From JANPEZ01 sp031423155 (GTDB taxonomy: Bacteria > Actinomycetota > UBA4738 > HRBIN12), in assembly GCA_031423155.1 (NCBI GenBank), contig JANPEZ010000130.1, positions 1 to 8,200 on the forward strand: DNA of 8,200 nt. The letters run 5' to 3'. The position numbers were made by a program, and so were the translations under genes. This document shows, piece after piece, positions 1 to 3,901 of this stretch. The notes beneath the pieces were generated by a model. That model did not search any database, had not been told where the DNA came from, and worked only from the letters and a program-made list of their open reading frames with translations. How positions within the stretch are numbered: position 1 is the stretch's first letter; every line of letters starts with the position of its first letter.

Positions 1-70
1 CCGGGTAAACGGCGACCGGGATCGTCACGAGGCCGAAGGAGATGGCCCCTTTCCACATCGTTCTGGGCAT
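1..70 (-). CDS. ku: Ku protein, N-terminal 23 codons only (runs off left edge)
   Basis: Ku is the homodimeric ring that binds DNA double-strand ends and recruits LigD in bacterial non-homologous end joining. Only the N-terminus is in the window, reading leftward from an ATG at 70. After the first four residues it reads MWKGAISFGLVTIPVAVYP, the hallmark opening of bacterial Ku (usual form: a/r-x-W-K-G-x-I-S-F-G-L-V-x-I-P-V). A strong Shine-Dalgarno, complement of ccctccc at 76-82, lies about 5 bases before the ATG and supports the start. Neighbours upstream on the same strand are an RHH regulator and an M24 protein; its partner ligD lies at 3902 on the other strand. The identification rests on 23 residues, but the motif is distinctive. 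The rest of the gene cannot be judged. Confidence 0.86.
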   Translation of the reverse strand, partial: MPRTMWKGAISFGLVTIPVAVYP

Positions 71-93
71 GGCGTCCCTCCCGGGGAGGCGAG

Positions 94-107
94 CCGCCTT
101 CAGGCGG
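94..107 (-). repeat. Small GC hairpin in the ku leader
   Basis: The 14 bases form CCGCC/GGCGG arms (5 pairs) around a 4-base loop, or 6 pairs with a 2-base loop. If the TACAAT box at 115-120 is used, the hairpin sits at the very 5' end of the ku mRNA. There it could stabilise the transcript or insulate the Shine-Dalgarno. No U-tract follows, so it is not a convincing intrinsic terminator for the RHH gene upstream. Confidence 0.35.
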
Positions 108-114
108 AGCCGTG

Positions 115-120
115 ATTGTA
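115..120 (-). promoter_or_regulatory. Putative -10 box for ku
   Basis: Read on the minus strand the hexamer is TACAAT, a 5/6 match to TATAAT and unusually AT-rich for this region. It would place transcription start near 108, giving ku its own promoter and a leader of roughly 35-40 bases. No good -35 is visible 16-18 bases upstream, so this rests on the -10 alone. Confidence 0.42.
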
Positions 121-157
121 TCTCCCACCCCCGACACGGCAGGCGCTCAGGCGGCTT

Positions 158-382
158 TCAAGCGCTGGAAGGCCCGGCGCGGTCCCAACCATCTCGAGAT
201 GGCACTTCCAGGTCGGGCAAAACCCCGAATGTCGCTCTCAAGGCCGCCTCCTGAAGCGGCGCCGATGACAGCCAGGCGTCTATCGCCCGCTCGATGACGT
301 CGGCTATCGAGCGCTGCTCGCGTCTCGCGATCTCCTCAAGGCCATGTCGCTGCCCGGCTGTCAGCTGGATCTGGATCTTCAT
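158..382 (-). CDS. Ribbon-helix-helix (CopG/VapB-like) DNA-binding protein, orphan antitoxin-like
   Basis: The product is 74 residues, the usual size for RHH antitoxin or regulator proteins. Residues 1-9 (MKIQIQLTA) form the alternating polar/hydrophobic strand that inserts into the DNA major groove. Two helices follow, about 10-24 (QRHGLEEIARREQRS) and 25-40 (IADVIERAIDAWLSS). The tail has a 'PDLEVPSRDGWDR' segment like those at the C-terminus of VapB-type antitoxins, which binds the toxin. The start at 382 is preferred over the Met 12 codons upstream because an AGGAGG-type Shine-Dalgarno lies just before 382 and the RHH strand begins there. Such antitoxins are normally followed at once by a PIN-domain toxin, but here the next gene, after 87 bases, is ku. 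It may be an orphan antitoxin or a simple repressor; its target is unknown. Confidence 0.8.
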   Translation of the reverse strand: MKIQIQLTAGQRHGLEEIARREQRSIADVIERAIDAWLSSAPLQEAALRATFGVLPDLEVPSRDGWDRAGPSSA

Positions 383-411
383 GTACGCCCCTCCTGTCTC
401 CCGCGACCGAG

Positions 412-440
412 ATCGCAACTATCGCATCCGACCCTGACAA
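412..440 (-). promoter_or_regulatory. Possible promoter for the RHH gene
   Basis: On the minus strand TTGTCA (435-440, 5/6 to the -35 consensus) is followed after 17 bases by TGCGAT (412-417, a weak -10). It lies in the 69-base gap between the M24 stop and the RHH start. The weak -10 keeps confidence low. Confidence 0.28.
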
Positions 441-451
441 GAGATCTTCTT

Positions 452-1630
452 CTAGAGGAGAACCTCGCTGAACGGATAAGGAGCGAGAACCTCCAGACCG
501 TTAGTCGTGACCAGTGTTTGATCGCCGAGCTTTACGCCGTCCCGCGCGCCGACCTCGCCGGCGTAGAGCTCGACGACGAGGGCCATGTTCTCCTCGATCA
601 CGCGCCCCGGGTTGGACTGGACGTCGTCGGGGTAGCAGAGGCTGGGACTGTCCTCCTCGTGGCCGATGCTGTGGAACATCACCTCGTAGCGCTGGGCCAT
701 GTACCTGTCGTCGAGCTTCGGCGCCTTCGCGGCCAGTTCTTCGGTCGTGGCCCCGGGGACGATCAGCTCCTTCATCTCTGCGAGCCAGTCATGCGCGTCG
801 CGATACAGCGCACGTTGAGCCGTAGTAGGCGCGTTCCCCACCGGGAAGGTCCGCGAGACGCAGAAGAAGTAGCCCTCGACCGCAACGCTGTCCGTGTCGA
901 GGAAGACGAGGTCGCCGGCTTCCAGCGCCCGGTCGGTCGCCTCGGCGCGCCAAGGGTTGGTGTTGGACCCCGAGCAGACGGTGTTGGTGGACAGATACTC
1001 GCCACCGTTCTTCAGCAGGGTTGACGCGTTGATCGCCAGAAGCTCCCGCTCGGTAATCCCCGGCGCGATGGCCGCCTCGAATGCCGTCAGCATCTCGACC
1101 AAGATCCCGCCGTTGAGGCGAAGCAGCGAAACCTCTTGCGGCGTCTTGATCTCGCGCGCCCGCGTGGTCACGAGCGCCGAGTCGGTGAGCGTGAGCCCTT
1201 CGGCTTGTAGCGCAAGGAATCCCGGGGTCCCGGCGCGGTCGATCGCCAGCAGATCGCCGGTTGCTCCGAGTGCCCGCATCGCGGCGACCATCTCGCGTGC
1301 CCAGATGCGAGCGTGGTGATCGACGTCGTCGAAGAAGTCCCAGGTGCGACAGGGACGAACATCGGCTTCGGTCGCCAAAAGCGACCTGTGGATCGAGTTC
1401 GGATGCTCGAACAGGACCGGCCGGCCCTCCACAGGAACCAGCGCGCACCTGACGAACGTGCTCTGCGACCAGACGGGCATCGAGGTGGCCCCGGTGGCGT
1501 ACCGGATGTTGGGTTCCCCGAAGAGCAGGACGGCTTCGACATCACGCGCGATCATCTGGGTCTGAAGGCGCGCCAGTCTCTCGGCCCTCAGGGCCGCGAG
1601 ATCGATCTCAGTGACGACCTGTTCCTGCAT
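452..1630 (-). CDS. M24-family (DddP/creatinase-like) metallopeptidase-fold protein with altered metal ligands
   Basis: The 392-residue product has two domains: a creatinase-type N-terminal domain (about 15-155) and a pita-bread M24 catalytic domain (about 165-390). The C-terminal half resembles the DddP-type branch: LDTD at 244-247, GYFFCVSRTF at 253-262, MFHSIGH at 318-324, VVELYAGEVGARDGVKLGDQ at 352-371, and a PYPF end. Canonical M24 enzymes bind two metals through two Asp, one His and two Glu. Here D245/D247, H320 and E354 remain, but the second Asp (in GYxxDxSRT) is C257 and the last Glu (in GxKLEDQ) is G369. I checked both codons on the minus strand (TGC and GGC). It may bind metal differently, hold one metal, or be a non-catalytic paralog, so substrate and activity should not be assumed. 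There is no Shine-Dalgarno; see the TANNNT box at 1640. Confidence 0.88.
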   Translation of the reverse strand: MQEQVVTEIDLAALRAERLARLQTQMIARDVEAVLLFGEPNIRYATGATSMPVWSQSTFVRCALVPVEGRPVLFEHPNSIHRSLLATEADVRPCRTWDFFDDVDHHARIWAREMVAAMRALGATGDLLAIDRAGTPGFLALQAEGLTLTDSALVTTRAREIKTPQEVSLLRLNGGILVEMLTAFEAAIAPGITERELLAINASTLLKNGGEYLSTNTVCSGSNTNPWRAEATDRALEAGDLVFLDTDSVAVEGYFFCVSRTFPVGNAPTTAQRALYRDAHDWLAEMKELIVPGATTEELAAKAPKLDDRYMAQRYEVMFHSIGHEEDSPSLCYPDDVQSNPGRVIEENMALVVELYAGEVGARDGVKLGDQTLVTTNGLEVLAPYPFSEVLL

Positions 1631-1639
1631 CCAGGCCGC

Positions 1640-1645
1640 AGACTA
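1640..1645 (-). promoter_or_regulatory. Putative -10 box for a near-leaderless M24 transcript
   Basis: TAGTCT on the minus strand fits TANNNT and ends 9 bases before the M24 ATG at 1630. No Shine-Dalgarno is visible in that gap, which fits a leaderless or nearly leaderless mRNA. No convincing -35 is seen. Confidence 0.3.
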
Positions 1646-1719
1646 GGACGGATGGCGGTGTCCGTGCACGACCGGAAGTCACGCGGAACCTCAGGCCTGC
1701 CCCTCGAGTCTGGCTCGGA

Positions 1720-2607
1720 GTGAAGGGTCCGGGGAAGGCCGCGCTCGTGCTCCTGGCATCTGCCGCGGTGGCATTGCCGATCTGGCTGTTGTCTCCTCTC
1801 GGAGGATCCGAACCCGCCGCTGAGTCACCGAGCGCTGTTCCCGCGAGTACGAGCGACTCGCCGTCACCGGAGCCATCGGGTGAACCGTTCGAGGTATTCG
1901 TCCCGCCGACCCACAGTGACGGCGACCTCACGGTCCTGCCGGTCACCTTCCCCGATGGATCGACGGCAGAGCTGGCTTATCCTCCTTCGCTCGGCCTGGC
2001 CGAGATGGGCGTGCGCCCTTACTGGGTCGGATGCGGAGGCGACTTCGGGTTCTTCCACTACGAGCCGTTCGGATCCGCATACGAGGGCGAGCCACTGCAG
2101 ACCTGGACCGGCTCGGACGGCCAGACCGTCGGGCTATGGCCCGGAGTCAAGGGCAACGGGCCGTTCGACCATCTCATCTGGCATTTCGGCGGCTGGACCG
2201 TGGAGAAGTCCGAGTATCGCAACAGCGCCGCGTCATCCCAGGAAGAACTAACGGCCTGCGCCGAGGGATTGCGAGCCACGATCACCGACGGCGGCTGGAT
2301 AGTCCTGGACGGGCCTGCCGGAGTTGGGCTACCTCGCGGCAACTTCGGTCCACCCGAGGGGGCCGAGCTGCAGTTCGGAGATCTCTCGCCGAGGTTCGTC
2401 GTTCTTTGGCCCGCACATTGTGAGAACTACACGTTCGACGGAGTCACGGATATCGGTGGCGTCGGCGTGGATCTGTCGAAAGACTTCGCAGCCTGGTGCG
2501 AGCCGGGTGGCCAGATGCAGATCCACGTCTATTTCACGCCCGGCTCCTCCTTCTTCCGAGAGGTGTTCGACGGGCTGGAGGTGCGGAAGGTGACCTTCGC
2601 GAGCTGA
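1720..2607 (+). CDS. Secreted or membrane-anchored protein of unknown function
   Basis: I do not recognise a family. The product has 295 residues. Residues 1-6 are basic and 7-26 hydrophobic (AALVLLASAAVALPIWLL), giving a signal peptide or single N-terminal membrane anchor. No lipobox Cys is present. Residues 30-56 are a Ser/Pro/Ala-rich linker, then comes a globular domain from about 57 to the end. That domain is rich in Trp, Gly and aromatic residues and has four Cys (105, 180, 234, 260), enough for two disulfides outside the cell. The start is GTG at 1720, chosen because it just precedes the basic and hydrophobic leader; there is no well-placed Shine-Dalgarno. The gene is divergent from the M24 gene (89-base gap) and convergent with the small anchored protein at 2658. 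Its last codons fall inside a 22-base repeat that recurs just before ligD. Confidence 0.75.
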   Translation: MKGPGKAALVLLASAAVALPIWLLSPLGGSEPAAESPSAVPASTSDSPSPEPSGEPFEVFVPPTHSDGDLTVLPVTFPDGSTAELAYPPSLGLAEMGVRPYWVGCGGDFGFFHYEPFGSAYEGEPLQTWTGSDGQTVGLWPGVKGNGPFDHLIWHFGGWTVEKSEYRNSAASSQEELTACAEGLRATITDGGWIVLDGPAGVGLPRGNFGPPEGAELQFGDLSPRFVVLWPAHCENYTFDGVTDIGGVGVDLSKDFAAWCEPGGQMQIHVYFTPGSSFFREVFDGLEVRKVTFAS

Positions 2608-2615
2608 AGTCCGGC
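2594..2615 (+). repeat. 22-base direct repeat, left copy
   Basis: The sequence runs from ccttcgcgag to agtccggc and is identical over 22 bases to 3867-3888. It covers the last codons and TGA stop of the 1720-2607 gene plus 8 bases beyond. The two copies bracket 1251 bases that hold exactly two minus-strand genes. The match ends sharply on both sides. Confidence 0.92.
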
Positions 2616-2639
2616 CGACCAGCCCTGCGGCTTGAGTCC

Positions 2640-2651
2640 TCGCACGTGCGA
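2640..2651. repeat. 12-base perfect palindrome between convergent genes
   Basis: TCGCACGTGCGA equals its own reverse complement. It lies between the stop of the 1720-2607 gene and the stop of the 2658-3119 gene. It could be a protein-binding site or a small bidirectional terminator stem. It has no U-tract, and as a hairpin it gives only four pairs around a 4-base loop. Its role is unknown. Confidence 0.4.
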
Positions 2652-2657
2652 ACCGAG

Positions 2658-3119
2658 CTAGGAGGCTGCCCCCAGCTGCGTCATCAGCTCCAACAACCGG
2701 TCCCCCAGCTCGCGGCGCTGATCGGCGTTCGCAGGCGTATCGGGCAAGGCCTGAAGCCGGTCCATCGTGTCCCAGATCTCCATCTCCAAGGCGGTCGGTT
2801 CAGCCCCGTGGATCCGAAGGAGCGTCATGTAGACCTCTCGTTCGTCCATCCCTTCGACGACCCCATCGGCGCAGTACCCCGCCTTACTCGGACCGAACGT
2901 GAAGGCCTGACAGCCGTAGACGGGGAAGTCCCAGACCTCTTTCAGTCCGAGAGCTTTCGCGTACTCGTCGCCCAGCAGGACATCGCCCACCGGTGAGGGA
3001 TGGATGATCGCACTAGCAGGGCGCGCAGCGTCGGTCGACGTCTGGCGCGCGGTGCTGAGTACTGCCGCGACTACGATGACGGCGATGACGGCGCCGATGG
3101 TGCGTCTCGTCCTTCTCAT
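2658..3119 (-). CDS. Small signal-anchored exported protein of unknown function
   Basis: The product has 153 residues and no family I recognise. A basic start (MRRTRR) and a hydrophobic segment at about 8-22 (IGAVIAVIVVAAVLS) make a signal peptide or anchor. The rest is soluble: a region with two Cys (70 and 83, possibly a disulfide), then a helical C-terminal half (about 88-150) with charged, Leu-rich helices. The start at 3119 is fixed by a strong GGGAGGAG Shine-Dalgarno (complement of 3127-3134) seven bases upstream. It begins 23 bases after the stop of the RTX-like gene on the same strand, so the two are probably co-transcribed. Residues 90-95 (GMDERE) and the following helix resemble the C-terminus of the DUF5319-like protein at 6421. 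Confidence 0.72.
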   Translation of the reverse strand: MRRTRRTIGAVIAVIVVAAVLSTARQTSTDAARPASAIIHPSPVGDVLLGDEYAKALGLKEVWDFPVYGCQAFTFGPSKAGYCADGVVEGMDEREVYMTLLRIHGAEPTALEMEIWDTMDRLQALPDTPANADQRRELGDRLLELMTQLGAAS

Positions 3120-3142
3120 CGCGCATCTCCTCCCAGGCTAAC

Positions 3143-3703
3143 TCATAGGATCGTTTCGCACCCAAGGATCGCGCTGTCGCTGGCATCCACGTAACACGTA
3201 TCGTTGCCGGCGTTCCCCTCGATGTGGTCGGCGCCGGCGTTGCCATGGATGGCGTCGTCGTTCTCATTTCCCATAAGGGCGTCGTTGCCTTGGTTTCCAT
3301 GCAGGGTGTCGTTGCCTGTGTTGCCTTCGATCGCGTCCTCGTTGTCGTCTCCGTACATGTCGTCGACGTGCGACCCGCCGTAGAGGTGGTCAGCTCCGGA
3401 ATTCCCGAACAGCGTGTCTCCTTGGCTCCCGCCCCGGATCTGATCGGTGTCACTTCCGCCATCGATGGAGTCGTTGTCGTCGCTACCGCACAGATAGTCT
3501 GCAAGACCCAGTCCGCTGATCGTGTCGTCTCCCGCCAGCCCGTCGAGGACGTCCGCAACGCCGGACGAACCGGTCATCGAGTCGGCTCCTGAGGTGCCCT
3601 CAACTGCGGTCAAGCCGAAACAGGACGCATTGGCGTTGCCCGCGGGCATCACGAACATGACTGAGCCGAGGGATACTGCGGCCACGATCCCGCGGAGTCC
3701 CAT
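3143..3703 (-). CDS. Secreted RTX-like calcium-binding nonapeptide-repeat protein
   Basis: The product has 186 residues. Residues 1-27 are a signal peptide (hydrophobic core IVAAVSLGSVMFVMPAG, then a NANA-S cleavage region). Residues about 36-170 are tandem nonapeptides of the G-x-x-G-x-D-x-(L/I)-x type. The Asp recurs every nine residues without a break at 51, 60, 69 and so on to 168 (14 times), plus D41. Such repeats fold into a parallel beta-roll that binds Ca2+ between turns, normally after export. The end (DTCYVDASDSAILGCETIL) is the usual cap, with C170 and C182 placed for a disulfide. C28 and C72 are also present. The reading frame stays open far upstream, antisense to ligD, but the start at 3703 is set by the signal peptide, a GGGAGGG Shine-Dalgarno 6 bases before it, and a promoter at 3744-3772. 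No toxin or enzyme domain is attached. Confidence 0.88.
   Translation of the reverse strand: MGLRGIVAAVSLGSVMFVMPAGNANASCFGLTAVEGTSGADSMTGSSGVADVLDGLAGDDTISGLGLADYLCGSDDNDSIDGGSDTDQIRGGSQGDTLFGNSGADHLYGGSHVDDMYGDDNEDAIEGNTGNDTLHGNQGNDALMGNENDDAIHGNAGADHIEGNAGNDTCYVDASDSAILGCETIL
3194..3598 (-). repeat. 27-base periodic coding repeat (RTX-like nonapeptides)
   Basis: This DNA encodes the roughly 15 nine-residue units of the secreted protein. Units are diverged at the DNA level but keep GGN/GAC-type codons in register every 27 bases (gtcg/gtc motifs on the plus strand). It is a protein-coding repeat, not a spacer array. Confidence 0.85.
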
Positions 3704-3743
3704 CAGCAACCCTCCCTGGCTCCTGAACTTGGAATCACCACCG

Positions 3744-3772
3744 AGTATGCGGTCGGGCTTTCTGCAGGTCAA
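3744..3772 (-). promoter_or_regulatory. Housekeeping-type promoter for the RTX-like gene and its neighbour
   Basis: On the minus strand TTGACC (3767-3772, 5/6 match) and CATACT (3744-3749, 4/6) are separated by 17 bases. This is the clearest -35/-10 pair in the window. It predicts a start near 3737 and a leader of about 34 bases that contains the gene's Shine-Dalgarno. It probably drives both cassette genes. Confidence 0.6.
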
Positions 3773-3795
3773 GGGCCATAGAAGAGACATGGCGA

Positions 3796-3814
3796 GCGGC
3801 CTTCGAAGAGCCGC
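3796..3814. repeat. Inverted repeat in the gap between the RTX-like gene and ligD
   Basis: Arms gcggc and gccgc surround a 9-base centre that contains the palindrome cttcgaag. It lies about 90 bases before ligD and upstream of the RTX-like promoter, so it could be an operator for either. This is weak evidence in GC-rich DNA. Confidence 0.25.
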
Positions 3815-3866
3815 GTCAACTGCGATCAGGGCGGGTCGTCGCGAGGGCTCCGAGCAGGCATTTCGG

Positions 3867-3888
3867 CCTTCGCGAGCTGAAGTCCGGC
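3867..3888 (+). repeat. 22-base direct repeat, right copy
   Basis: Identical to 2594-2615. This copy is non-coding and ends one base before the TAGCAT box of ligD. It carries an in-frame TGA (3878-3880) 21 bases before the ligD ATG, matching the stop codon of the 1720-2607 gene in the left copy. Confidence 0.92.
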
Positions 3889-3894
3889 TAGCAT
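3889..3894 (+). promoter_or_regulatory. Putative -10 box for leaderless ligD
   Basis: TAGCAT fits TANNNT and ends 7 bases before the ligD ATG, the spacing expected for a leaderless mRNA. No Shine-Dalgarno is present. An in-frame stop at 3878-3880 rules out a start further upstream than the repeat. The -35 is not convincing. Confidence 0.4.
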
Positions 3895-3901
3895 CGCTCC
3901 G

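Noticed and set aside
71..157. A remnant of a PIN-domain toxin after the RHH antitoxin-like gene.
   Set aside because: Reading the minus strand shows only a -10-like box, a hairpin and the ku Shine-Dalgarno, with no toxin-like residues.
344..1024. A 226-residue plus-strand open frame opposite the M24 gene.
   Set aside because: It is antisense to a clearly conserved gene, has no start signals, and its composition is that of a GC-rich shadow frame.
452..1630. Calling the M24 protein a DMSP lyase (DddP) or an active Xaa-Pro peptidase.
   Set aside because: The similarity is at fold and motif level only, and two metal ligands are changed, so neither activity can be claimed.
3194..3598. A 27-base periodicity that might suggest a CRISPR or satellite array.
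   Set aside because: The period encodes nine-residue Asp/Gly units in one intact frame after a signal peptide. There are no constant repeats alternating with unique spacers.
2616..3866. An insertion sequence between the 22-base repeats.
   Set aside because: No transposase is encoded, and comparing the inner ends gives no convincing terminal inverted repeats. The 22-base duplication is also long for a typical target-site duplication.
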